This document shows, one piece after another, positions 1-6,782 of a stretch of 11,035 nt of DNA. Numbering within the stretch: position 1 is the stretch's first letter; each line of letters opens with the position of its first letter. Origin of the DNA: Burkholderiales bacterium (GTDB lineage: Bacteria; Pseudomonadota; Gammaproteobacteria; Burkholderiales; SG8-39); contig JADLDQ010000381.1 in assembly GCA_020846575.1 (NCBI GenBank), positions 1 to 11,035 of the forward strand. Reading direction: 5' to 3'. The notes under the pieces are model-generated. The model did not search any database. It was not told the origin of the DNA and was given only the letters and a program-made list of their open reading frames with translations. Made by a program: the position numbers and the translations under genes.

Positions 1-881
1 AGGCAATGGCGGCGCTCTGCGCGCACCGCCTGCGTCTGGACCTCGATGCACCGGTGGCGCGCTGGTGGCCGGAGTTCGCGCAGGCGGGCAAGGCCGGCAT
101 CACGGTGCGCCAGCTCCTCGGGCACTTGGCCGGCCTCGTCTATCCGGACCTCGCGCCCGAAGGCAGCCTCTTCGACTGGGCAGCGATGACCGATGCGCTC
201 GCCCGGCAGGCGCCCGAGTGGCCCGCGGGATCCAGGGGCGCCTACCACTCGTCCACCTACGGGCACCTGGTCGGCGAGCTGGTGCAGCGCGCCTGCGGCC
301 AGCCGTTCGAGCGCTACTTCGCCGAACGGATCGCCGGTCCCTGCGAGGCCGACTTCCATTTCGGGCTCACGCCCGCGCTTGAAGCGCGCGTCGCCCCGCT
401 CCTTCCCAATCCCGCCAACCTCAGCGCCCGCGCGATCCTCTCCCAGCCCGCGTCAGGGCTCGGGCGCGCCTGGCGGCCCATACCGAAATTGCCGGACGTC
501 TTCAACTCCGCCGCCTGGCGGCGCTGCGTGTTTCCTTCGGCCAACGGCCATGGCAACGCCCGCGGCGCGGCACGCATCTTCTCCTCGATCGCGCAGTCCG
601 ACCAGGAGGCGCAGCGGGTGGCGTTCGAACAGTGGCACGCTCCCTGCGCGCTCACCGGCCGTCTCTTCCGCACCGCGCTCGGCTTCTGGCTGAACGACCC
701 GCACTACCATCCCATGGGCCCGAACCCGGGTAGCTTCGGCCACGCCGGCCTGGGCGGCTCCTTCGCCTTCGTCGACCCCGCGCGCAGACTCGCCTTTGCC
801 TACTCGATGAATCAGCTCTGCGAAGGCGACACCATCGGCCCGCGCTGTAAGGCGCTGGTGGAGGCGGTGTTCGACGGGTAG
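1..881 (+). CDS. Beta-lactamase-family serine hydrolase (EstB/class C-like), 5'-truncated
   Basis: This is probably an esterase or peptidase of the penicillin-binding-protein/class C beta-lactamase fold. The reading frame is open to the left edge, so the first ATG at 6 is most likely internal. In this family the catalytic SxxK motif stands a few residues before the stretch seen here as MAALCAHRLRLDLDAPVARW, so the nucleophile serine and lysine lie just outside the window. Counting from that Met, I see the ITVRQLLGHLAGL segment (residues 32-44), the second catalytic motif around Y80 (AYHSSTYG, then HLVGELVQR), and the third motif HAG at 246-248 followed by LGGSF, the equivalent of KTG in beta-lactamases. 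The C-terminus is intact, with stop TAG at 879-881. No membrane segment is visible in this part. The fold is clear, but the substrate cannot be told. True beta-lactamase activity is unlikely for this subgroup. Confidence 0.88.
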   Translation, partial: AMAALCAHRLRLDLDAPVARWWPEFAQAGKAGITVRQLLGHLAGLVYPDLAPEGSLFDWAAMTDALARQAPEWPAGSRGAYHSSTYGHLVGELVQRACGQPFERYFAERIAGPCEADFHFGLTPALEARVAPLLPNPANLSARAILSQPASGLGRAWRPIPKLPDVFNSAAWRRCVFPSANGHGNARGAARIFSSIAQSDQEAQRVAFEQWHAPCALTGRLFRTALGFWLNDPHYHPMGPNPGSFGHAGLGGSFAFVDPARRLAFAYSMNQLCEGDTIGPRCKALVEAVFDG

Positions 882-884
882 CGA

Positions 885-1248
885 GGCGCTCGGCTTTCCC
901 TCGGCGGGATGGATGAACGAGGCCTCGCATCCCGCGCACATCGCGCCGCACTGCCCGTGCGCCGACCGGCACGAGCAGTCCCGCGGGCGCGAGCGAGAAA
1001 ATCCAGTGCGCCTGGACGGCGGGAAGCGGACGCCTCGGCAGCGCCGAGCAGGTGACCGTGTCGATGAGTCCGAACGGCGAGCCGTGCGCGCGCGATGCGG
1101 GTCTCCAGCTGCGCGCCGGTGGCGTATCCGGCGATCCGCTGTTCTCTCCCGGGTGCGAGGTCGTGCATGCAGCCGTGGAAAACGCCGATCGCCGTGACCA
1201 GCTCGATGAACAGAAGACCCCACGCGACGTTTTCTTTCCGCCTTCCAT
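885..1248 (-). pseudogene. Frameshifted remnant (or mis-sequenced gene) of a small membrane protein
   Basis: An AGGAGG at 1259-1254 stands 5 nt before an ATG at 1248 on the minus strand, the strongest ribosome-binding site in the window. The frame begins MEGGKK. Gene-like sequence (G/C in third positions, sensible residues) then jumps frame. After the A-run near 1231 the next frame gives NVAWGLLFIELVTAIGVF, a likely membrane helix, then HGCMHDLAPG. Near the CG-repeat at about 1085-1097 it returns to the first frame (LIDTVTCSALP, then HWIFSLAPAGLLVPVG, a second hydrophobic stretch). Near 955-970 it moves to the third frame (CGAMCAGCEASFIHPAEGK). One missing A in the A-run would join MEGGKK to NVAWG exactly. 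The right end is undefined because no stop follows soon in the last frame. I do not recognise the family. It could be a decayed gene, an assembly with indel errors, or chance in GC-rich DNA. Confidence 0.33.
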
Positions 1249-1253
1249 GGAAA

Positions 1254-1259
1254 CCTCCT
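1254..1259 (-). promoter_or_regulatory. Consensus Shine-Dalgarno (AGGAGG) on the minus strand
   Basis: The minus strand reads AGGAGG, TTTCC, ATG, a perfect anti-16S match with 5-nt spacing. It marks a start at 1248 for a frame that is not open in a coding-like way, and is the main reason to suspect a broken gene here. Confidence 0.5.
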
Positions 1260-1301
1260 GCATTCCAATGACATGAGGTGATTCCCCGCGGGCCGACCGC
1301 C

Positions 1302-1321
1302 GTTCGCGCGCTCTCGCGAAC
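1302..1321. repeat. 7-bp inverted repeat with 6-nt spacer
   Basis: GTTCGCG at 1302-1308 is matched perfectly by CGCGAAC at 1315-1321. It lies between the two divergent ribosome-binding sites, at 1248 (minus) and 1409 (plus). It could be an operator or a small RNA hairpin. No T-run follows, so it is not a canonical terminator. Confidence 0.35.
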
Positions 1322-1341
1322 TGGCCTTCCTCCCGCGCGCC

Positions 1342-1370
1342 TTGGCGCACCGCTGCAATGGTGCAATACT
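1342..1370 (+). promoter_or_regulatory. Sigma70-like promoter with extended -10 for the exported protein gene
   Basis: TTGGCG (1342-1347, 4 of 6 to TTGACA) is followed after exactly 17 bp by AATACT (1365-1370, 4 of 6 to TATAAT), with TGC directly before it as an extended -10. Transcription would start near 1377, about 32 nt before the ATG at 1409. Within the spacer, GCACC (1347-1351) and GGTGC (1360-1364) form a short inverted repeat that could bind a regulator. This is a pattern match only. Confidence 0.4.
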
Positions 1371-1408
1371 GGCGCTCACGCGGGCGCACCCCTGCACGGA
1401 GGCGATCC

Positions 1409-3274
1409 ATGTCTCGTCACCCGAGCACTCCCTCGCGCAATTCCGGGCGGCTGCTGATGCGTCTGGCGGGTGCGGCAGCTCTGGCCGCGCTGGCCGCGTC
1501 GCAGGCTGCCCGCGCTGCGCCTTCCTGGGTATTCACCAACATCACCGACACCCGCGTCTACGATGGATTCGAGGGCTTCCCCTCCATCTCCGATGCCGGG
1601 AAGGTCGCCTTCCACTGGTACGACGGCTCAGGCCCGAGCAGACCCGAGGGAATCAACGTGGCGGCCGGCGGCCTTGCCGCGGTCTACGTGGACAACCGGC
1701 AGCCCGAGCCCACCCTGTTCGGCGGCATTCGCGTGGGGGACATCATGGGCAGCCCGTCTATCCGCGGCGACCAGGTGGTGTTCTTCGCCGGCGCGCAAGG
1801 TTCACCCGCGCGCATCGGCGCCGGCGGCGGTCTCATTCAGGACGCGGCCCTGATCGCCAATTCGACCTTCCTGTTCCTGAGCAACGGCGCCGTGCAGACC
1901 GGCATGTTCGATTTCGTACGCGACCTGCGCGTGCTCGCTGTGCGCGACCAGTCGGTAGCCACGACCTCGGGCTTCGACGCGTCGGTCGGCGCGGTCGTCC
2001 CGCTGCCCGCGCCAGTGACCCTGACCGGGCTTCCTGGCATCAACGGCGATGCCCCGGCGTTCGGCGAGGGCTCCGTGGCGTTCGGCGCGGCGATGAGCGG
2101 GGGAAGCAGCGAGCAGGGCATCTTCGTATCGAGCCTGCCGGGCGCGGGGAGCTTCTACGGCGCGACCTCGCTCGTCCTCGCGCCCGTGGGCCGCACCATC
2201 GACCAGGCTTTCGATCCGACCGTCTCCACCGCCGGCGGCGCCGAAATCGGCTACGGCGTCAACCTCACGAGCGGCGAGCGCGGAATCGTCTACCGCGGTC
2301 AGTTCGTCCAGAGCGATGCCCCTTTCGGCACCGGTATCGTGAACGCGATCGGCGAGCAGCCGCCGAACTGCCCCGATCATCTCGTGGGCACCGGTATCGG
2401 GAACAGCGGGGCGGGACTGGGCTACAGGGTCTGCGGCGGTGACGACGAGGGCACGCGAGTGCCCGCGGGCGGCGCCTTCGGTCAATTCCTCGGCGCCGGC
2501 ATCGACGCGAGCGGCAGGGTCCTCTTCAACGCGACGCTGGCGGCGGGCGGCACCGGGGTGTTCAGCGGCGCCGACGCGCTCGCAGACAAAGTCATCGCCA
2601 CCGGCGATCCGCTGTTCGGCTCGACGGTGACCGCGGTGAGGATGGGAACGCAGGCGGTCAACGCGCGCGGCGACCTGGCGCTCGTCGCGTACCTCGCCGA
2701 CGGCCGCACGGCTATCGTGCGCGCGCAGGAGGTGGAGCTGCCGCGCGGCGGGCTCACGGTGCTGGCGGACGGCAGGCGGCGCGCGCAGTTCGTGCTCAAC
2801 ATCGGTTCCAGCGATTCCCCCGGGGCGCCGGATCGCGACATGGTGCGGATCGACCCGCCGGTGGCCGTCGGCTTCGACTACGAGGTCAACGCCGGACCGC
2901 GCTTCGCGCGCTTTGCGCTGCCCGACCTCGGCGACCCTTCGTACGAGCTGCACCTCTACGACGCCGGCGCCGGCGCTTGGTACTTCCATTCCGCGCTCGC
3001 GCCGCTCACCACGTTCGACTTCACCGCGATCGATCCGCTGGGCGTGAGCCGCTTCCGCGTCATGGGCATCGCCGAGAATTTGTTTCTTGGTCCGGACGAT
3101 CCGCTCGCCTTCCCCACAGAGGTCGGCTTCATGGGCATCGGTGAGGTGGACATGACGATGACCTCCATCGTCGTCAACGTGACGCCCGTGCCGGGTACCG
3201 CATTGCTGCTCGCCGCCGGCTTGCTGTTGCTCAGGGGCCGCGCGCCCGGCCGCCGGGGCTCATTGGCTGCTTAA
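1409..3274 (+). CDS. Exported repeat protein with PEP-CTERM-like (VPGT) sorting tail
   Basis: This 621-residue protein is exported and probably handled by an exosortase system. The start at 1409 is chosen because GGAGG (1398-1402) stands 6 nt upstream; an in-frame ATG at 1358 has no such site and would precede the expected transcript start. Residues 13-36 form a signal peptide (LLMRLAGAAALAALAA core, cleavage after ARA). The body carries degenerate repeats of the form I-x-x-x-G-x-V-A-F: FPSISDAGKVAFHW (58-70), SPSIRGDQVVFF (115-126), APAFGEGSVAFG (215-226), GAGIDASGRVLFNA (362-375) and QAVNARGDLALVAY (415-428). This is typical of beta-rich extracellular PEP-CTERM proteins. The tail, residues 590-617, reads TPVPGTALLLAAGLLLLRGR and then arginines: a VPxPGT-like motif, a helix and a basic end. 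No enzyme motif is seen. Function is unknown; a matrix or envelope role is a guess. Its 3' end overlaps the convergent receptor gene by 15 bp. Confidence 0.85.
   Translation: MSRHPSTPSRNSGRLLMRLAGAAALAALAASQAARAAPSWVFTNITDTRVYDGFEGFPSISDAGKVAFHWYDGSGPSRPEGINVAAGGLAAVYVDNRQPEPTLFGGIRVGDIMGSPSIRGDQVVFFAGAQGSPARIGAGGGLIQDAALIANSTFLFLSNGAVQTGMFDFVRDLRVLAVRDQSVATTSGFDASVGAVVPLPAPVTLTGLPGINGDAPAFGEGSVAFGAAMSGGSSEQGIFVSSLPGAGSFYGATSLVLAPVGRTIDQAFDPTVSTAGGAEIGYGVNLTSGERGIVYRGQFVQSDAPFGTGIVNAIGEQPPNCPDHLVGTGIGNSGAGLGYRVCGGDDEGTRVPAGGAFGQFLGAGIDASGRVLFNATLAAGGTGVFSGADALADKVIATGDPLFGSTVTAVRMGTQAVNARGDLALVAYLADGRTAIVRAQEVELPRGGLTVLADGRRRAQFVLNIGSSDSPGAPDRDMVRIDPPVAVGFDYEVNAGPRFARFALPDLGDPSYELHLYDAGAGAWYFHSALAPLTTFDFTAIDPLGVSRFRVMGIAENLFLGPDDPLAFPTEVGFMGIGEVDMTMTSIVVNVTPVPGTALLLAAGLLLLRGRAPGRRGSLAA
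2327..2404 (+). repeat. 18-bp in-frame repeat pair, 60 bp apart
   Basis: GGCACCGGTATCGTGAAC (2327-2344) recurs as GGCACCGGTATCGGGAAC (2387-2404), with one mismatch. The copies are exactly 20 codons apart and encode GTGIVN and GTGIGN. This suggests a small internal duplication within the repeat protein, though chance or shared structure is possible. Confidence 0.4.
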
Positions 3275-4240
3275 CCCCGCCTCGCGGACGATGCGCGTGT
3301 ACTCCTCCACCAGCCGGCGCATGTAGTCGCCGAACGGCGCGCCGCACAGACCCACCGGGAACAGCCCCTGCATCGCGAGCTTCGGCTGCACCTCCGGCGC
3401 CTTCAGACTCACGCCGAACCAGTCCTGGAGATGCCTGAGCGTGTCCGGCGGGGTCTTCGCCGGGGCGACGACGCCGTAGAAGATGTCCACCTCGTAGTTG
3501 ATCCCCGCCTCCTTGAACGTGCGCACCTCGGGCAGCGTCGGGATGCGCTTGCCCGATGCGGTCACCAGCCCGCGCAGGGTGCCGGACTTCAGGTGCGACA
3601 CCACGCTCGGGTCGTCCGCGATCACCGTGCTCAGGTGTCCTCCCATGAGCGAGCTGACCGCCGGCGCATTGCCCTGAAACGGGACGAAGGTCACGTCCAC
3701 GCGGCTCGCCCGCTTGAGCACCTCGAAGGCCACGAACAGCGAGGAATTGGGCGAGGTGCCGTACGAGAGGGCGCCGGGCCTGGCGCGCGCCGCGGCGAGC
3801 AGTTCCTCGATCGACTTGTATGGCGAAGCGGCCGGCACCACGACCACCAGCGGCGTGGACGCGAGGTAGCAGATCGGATCGAAGCTGCGCGCCACGTCGT
3901 AGTTCTGCGGCTTGAACCCCGGGTTGGAGACGAAGGAGTTCGCCACCAGCAGGATGGTGCCGCCGTCGGGCGCCGCCCGCGCGACCGCCTCGGTGCCGAT
4001 CGCGGTGGCGCCGCCCGGGCGATTCTCGACCAGCATGGTCACGCCCTGCGCGCGCCCGATCGACTCGGCCATCACGCGCGAGAGGATGTCCGGACCGCTG
4101 GCCGGCGGATAGGGCACGACCAGCCGGATGGTGCGCGCGGATTGCGCCCGCACCTGCGGCGCGGGCAATGCGATCAGGGTTGCGCAAACGAGCGCGGCGA
4201 GGGCGGCAAAGTGCGTGACGCGAGGATTCTTCACTGACAT
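3260..4240 (-). CDS. Bug/TctC-family periplasmic solute receptor (first of three)
   Basis: This is a tripartite-tricarboxylate-transporter substrate-binding protein. The family binds carboxylates and similar small organic compounds in the periplasm. The start at 4240 gives 326 residues, the usual family size; GGGGGA lies 7 nt upstream. Residues 1-32 are a signal peptide (FAALAALVCATLIAL core, cleavage after QVRA). The mature protein begins RTIRLVVPYPPASGPD. D51 sits where Bug proteins have the ligand-contacting Asp of PFxxGGxxD, but the usual GG pair is replaced by AS. ENRPGGA and GTEAVARAAPDG are the standard second loop. The ligand cannot be read from the sequence. It lies 342 bp downstream of the nitrilase on the same strand with its own promoter, so it may serve the same substrate but be transcribed separately. 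No TctA or TctB gene is in the window. Confidence 0.9.
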   Translation of the reverse strand: MSVKNPRVTHFAALAALVCATLIALPAPQVRAQSARTIRLVVPYPPASGPDILSRVMAESIGRAQGVTMLVENRPGGATAIGTEAVARAAPDGGTILLVANSFVSNPGFKPQNYDVARSFDPICYLASTPLVVVVPAASPYKSIEELLAAARARPGALSYGTSPNSSLFVAFEVLKRASRVDVTFVPFQGNAPAVSSLMGGHLSTVIADDPSVVSHLKSGTLRGLVTASGKRIPTLPEVRTFKEAGINYEVDIFYGVVAPAKTPPDTLRHLQDWFGVSLKAPEVQPKLAMQGLFPVGLCGAPFGDYMRRLVEEYTRIVREAGLSSQ

Positions 4241-4318
4241 GGCGGAGTCCCCCAGTAGTTCGCAACGCGGGCGTTCGCCGTTGCGAGGTTCGCCCGGCGG
4301 GCAGCCGGAGCCGGATCG

Positions 4319-4347
4319 ATCATATCGCGCCCGGCGCGGCGGGCCAA
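4319..4347 (-). promoter_or_regulatory. Sigma70-like promoter of the 3260-4240 receptor gene
   Basis: On the minus strand TTGGCC (4347-4342, 4 of 6) is separated by exactly 17 bp from TATGAT (4324-4319, 5 of 6 to TATAAT). This is the best promoter match I found in the window. The start of transcription would be near 4312, leaving about 72 nt of leader before the ATG at 4240. It implies the receptor gene can be expressed apart from the nitrilase. Confidence 0.5.
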
Positions 4348-4582
4348 TCGGCGGCCGGCTCTTCGCGGGGGGGGGCTGCAAATGCCCGAGAGCCTGCGTA
4401 CGGCATCGGGCCGCGGCCGCGGGCGTCACCGCGCCGGAGCCGGCGCTGGCGCTCGTCTACAGGCTGCCGGTCGCGCATCACCGCCACGCACGCGCACGCC
4501 GCCTCGCCTTGGCGGATGCCGGCTGCGACGCGCCCGATCGGGTCGTGCGGGCCGCCGTGGCGGGCGTCTGCCTTGACCCGCT
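4348..4582. other. Gap downstream of the nitrilase: G9 run, no convincing gene
   Basis: This is the rest of the 342-bp space between nitrilase and receptor. It has a run of nine G on the + strand (4367-4375), which is prone to slippage and sequencing error. The + frame from about 4420 to 4580 has a coding-like composition (for example LALVYRLPVAHHRHARARR and RVVRAAVAGVC). It lacks a start with a ribosome-binding site and runs into the antisense of the nitrilase, so I do not call a gene. No terminator-type hairpin with a T-run was found. Confidence 0.4.
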
Positions 4583-5680
4583 TCAGGAGATCTTCTTCGA
4601 TCCGGGATCGTCGGGTAACTCCATCCCCTCGGGAGTCCCGGGCAGCTCTGCTGCGGTCTCGAAGCTCTTCAGCAGCGCCTTCAGCAGGGCGCTGTGACTC
4701 TGCGCTTCACGCGCCGGTGTCTCGTCCAACAGGATCAGCGGCTTGGGACTGCTGCGCCGGTACAGGAGCGAAAGAACGTCGAACCGGTTGTAGTTCCCCA
4801 CCACGTCGTGCAGCGTCTTGGCATCGATCATCAATTCCAGATCCACGTCGGCGTACAGGATGCCTTCTTCATCGAACAGCGGGCCGGCGATGTGCTTTCC
4901 GTACGGGTCGATGATCGCCGAGACCGAGCCGCCCGGTTCGACCAGGCTGCGGCTTGCCTCGCTCTTGCAGAGCCGCTCGATGCTGCTCTTGCCGAAAACG
5001 GCGCTGGCGCTGACGACGAAGATCTTGCCTTCATAAGCGTGGTAGCGAATGCGGATGTCTATGCCATCCAGACCGTCCCTGCTGTGCCGGGTGGGAAACG
5101 AGGGCCAGTGCGCCGTGTGGATCTTCTCTCCCTGGGCGAGCAGCGCGAAGCGGGCGAGGCTGTTGGTGTTCTCACCGCACAGCAGGCCGCCGAGCCCGCC
5201 GTAGCGGGTGGGATAGACGTTGAGCGTGCTGCCGTCGCCGGCGGCGTGCACCAGCCGCTCGGTGCGGGTCGGAACGAGCTTGCGATGTACGCCCAGCACC
5301 TTGCCCTCCGGATCGAGAAACAGAAGGCTGTTGTAGAGGCTTCCCATCGAGCCCGGCACGCGCTCGTTGATGCCGATCGCGACGTAGGCGCCGGCCTTTC
5401 TCGCGGCCTGCCCCAGCCGCTGCGTCGTTGGACTCGGCACCTCGACGCTATTGTTGAAGAACGCCCGGTAGAACCGCGCCATCGATTCGCCCGGCGGGTA
5501 GAAGGACAGCCATTCGGGGTGTCCCGGAATGAACGTTTCGGGCAGCGCGATCACGCGCGCGCCGTTCCTGCCCGCCTCCTCGATGAGGCTGCAGGCTTTC
5601 TGCACTGTCGCTTCGCGCTCGAGCGCAACCGGTTCCGCCTGAACGGCCGCCACCTTGAATTTCGGATAAGAGTCGCTCAT
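4583..5680 (-). CDS. Nitrilase-superfamily carbon-nitrogen hydrolase
   Basis: At 365 residues this has the size of branch-1 nitrilases, which hydrolyse nitriles to carboxylic acids and ammonia in the cytoplasm. The Glu-Lys-Cys triad is complete: E48 in ALPETFIPG, K134 in HRKLVPT and nucleophile C168 in GGLLCGENTN. HPEW (54-57), IHTAHWPSF and NYNRFD near the C-terminus also fit nitrilases. The nucleophile motif is CGEN rather than the CWEx of best-studied nitrilases and cyanide-degrading enzymes. There is no signal peptide. The start at 5680 has AGGAG 8 nt upstream. It begins 46 bp after the stop of the upstream receptor, so the two are probably co-transcribed; the gap contains a small hairpin, CCGGG-N5-CCCGG. 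The substrate is not determined. An amidase-like activity is possible, but the N-terminal and C-terminal features favour a nitrilase. Confidence 0.9.
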   Translation of the reverse strand: MSDSYPKFKVAAVQAEPVALEREATVQKACSLIEEAGRNGARVIALPETFIPGHPEWLSFYPPGESMARFYRAFFNNSVEVPSPTTQRLGQAARKAGAYVAIGINERVPGSMGSLYNSLLFLDPEGKVLGVHRKLVPTRTERLVHAAGDGSTLNVYPTRYGGLGGLLCGENTNSLARFALLAQGEKIHTAHWPSFPTRHSRDGLDGIDIRIRYHAYEGKIFVVSASAVFGKSSIERLCKSEASRSLVEPGGSVSAIIDPYGKHIAGPLFDEEGILYADVDLELMIDAKTLHDVVGNYNRFDVLSLLYRRSSPKPLILLDETPAREAQSHSALLKALLKSFETAAELPGTPEGMELPDDPGSKKIS

Positions 5681-5706
5681 GCGCCTCGCTCCTGTCTTCG
5701 GCCAGC

Positions 5707-5721
5707 CCGGGTTTCTCCCGG
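5707..5721. repeat. Small hairpin between receptor and nitrilase genes
   Basis: CCGGG (5707-5711) and CCCGG (5717-5721) form a perfect 5-bp stem with a 5-nt loop, in the 46-bp gap between the second receptor's stop and the nitrilase start. It might tune mRNA stability or translation within the operon. With no T-run it is not a terminator. Confidence 0.25.
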
Positions 5722-5726
5722 CGCAG

Positions 5727-6719
5727 CTACACCGGCCTGATTCCCGCCTCAGCCATCATCCTGGCGTAGATCTCGTAGACCCATGCCATGTAGTCCGCGA
5801 ACTCCCGGGGCGAGTTCTGCATGACCTCGATCCCGGCCGCCTCGAAACGCGCGCGCACGTCCGCGAACTCGACCGCCTTGCGGCCTGCGGCGTTCAACCG
5901 GTCCGCGATCGCTGCGGGAAGGCTCGCCGGGCCCAGCAGCCCGGCCCAGATGTATGGCACCGCATACCCCGGAACGCCCGCCTCGGCGACGGTAACAACG
6001 TCCGGCGCCGCCCTGGAGCGCTGTGTCTCGAGCACGCCGAGCATGCGCAGCCTTGCGCTGCGTGCGTGCGGGATGACGGTGCTCAGAGCCAGCATGGCCA
6101 TCGGAACCTGGCCGGCGAGCACGTCGTTCAGCGCCGCTCCCCCGCCCTTGTAAGGGACATGGACCAGGTCGATGCCGGCCGCGCGGTTGAGCAGCAGCCC
6201 TCCCAGGTGATGCACGGAACCGATACCCGAACTGGCGTAGGAGAGCCTGCCAGGATTCTTCCTCACGTAGTCGATCAGTTCCTTCACCGAGACAGCGGGT
6301 ACCGAAGGGTGCACCACGAGCGCCGAAGACGACATGCCGACCATGATGATCGGGCTGACATCCTTGATGGTATCGAACGGCACATTCTTCATGAACAGCG
6401 GGGACACGACGTGAGCCGGTCCACCCGTGAAGGCGAGCGTGTAGCCGTCAGGGGCCGCTCTGGCGACGATGTTCAGCCCGATCGTGCCTCCAGCGCCGCC
6501 GCGATTGTCGATCACGACGGGCTGCCCGAGCGTCTCGCTCAGGCGATTGACCATCGCCCGCGCCACCGTATCCACCAGCCCGCCCGCAGCGAAAGGCACG
6601 ACAATCCGTACGGATCTGGCGGGATAGCCCTGCGCCGGCGCGGCGCCGGCCGCGAGCGCGGCGAAGGCGCTCAGGAGCAGGATCGAGGGCTTCGGCACCG
6701 GCGCTCTGCTGAGGTTCAT
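5727..6719 (-). CDS. Bug/TctC-family periplasmic solute receptor (second of three)
   Basis: This is a periplasmic binding protein of the Bug/TctC family, 330 residues from the start at 6719. Residues 1-29 look like a signal peptide (ILLLSAFAALAAGAAPA). The mature part shows VRIVVPFAAGGLVD with D50 as the conserved ligand-side Asp, then DNRGGAGGTIG, VARAAPDGYTLAF, VPYKGGG (binding-pocket loop) and EAGVPGY, all family hallmarks. The start is uncertain. ATGs at 6740 and 6800 are in frame, and the 6800 one has GGGAG 8 nt upstream but adds a long polar leader. I prefer 6719 because the stretch before it is less coding-like and holds an FNR-type box and a candidate -10. It is probably the first gene of a unit with the nitrilase, and is divergent from the MFS gene. 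The ligand is unknown. Confidence 0.9.
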   Translation of the reverse strand: MNLSRAPVPKPSILLLSAFAALAAGAAPAQGYPARSVRIVVPFAAGGLVDTVARAMVNRLSETLGQPVVIDNRGGAGGTIGLNIVARAAPDGYTLAFTGGPAHVVSPLFMKNVPFDTIKDVSPIIMVGMSSSALVVHPSVPAVSVKELIDYVRKNPGRLSYASSGIGSVHHLGGLLLNRAAGIDLVHVPYKGGGAALNDVLAGQVPMAMLALSTVIPHARSARLRMLGVLETQRSRAAPDVVTVAEAGVPGYAVPYIWAGLLGPASLPAAIADRLNAAGRKAVEFADVRARFEAAGIEVMQNSPREFADYMAWVYEIYARMMAEAGIRPV

Positions 6720-6753
6720 GGCGGCTTTTGCGCGTGACATGCAGCGCAGGGAG

Positions 6754-6759
6754 ACTGTA
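6754..6759 (-). promoter_or_regulatory. Candidate -10 element for the receptor-nitrilase unit
   Basis: TACAGT on the minus strand (4 of 6 to TATAAT) would give a transcript start near 6747. The FNR-type box centre at 6789.5 then lies about 42 bp upstream, the classical place for activation by FNR-family regulators, which explains the absence of a good -35. It is inferred from spacing. Confidence 0.4.
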
Positions 6760-6782
6760 AATTCCCTCCGGTTCACGAACTC

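Noticed and set aside
886..950. CGAGGC and GCCTCG after the hydrolase stop as a terminator
   Set aside because: The arms are short, about 35 nt apart, and not followed by a T-run.
1802..2989. A 395-codon open frame on the minus strand within the exported-protein gene
   Set aside because: The + strand frame has a signal peptide, repeats and a sorting tail. The minus frame has a shadow composition and no motif.
4239..4697. Possible + strand gene beginning near 4239 and crossing the G9 run
   Set aside because: It starts antisense inside the receptor's leader and ends antisense inside the nitrilase. It has no ribosome-binding site, and only its middle part looks coding-like, too little to call a gene.
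4694..5740. A 348-codon + strand frame over the nitrilase
   Set aside because: The opposite strand encodes a complete nitrilase with an intact catalytic triad, so this is a shadow.
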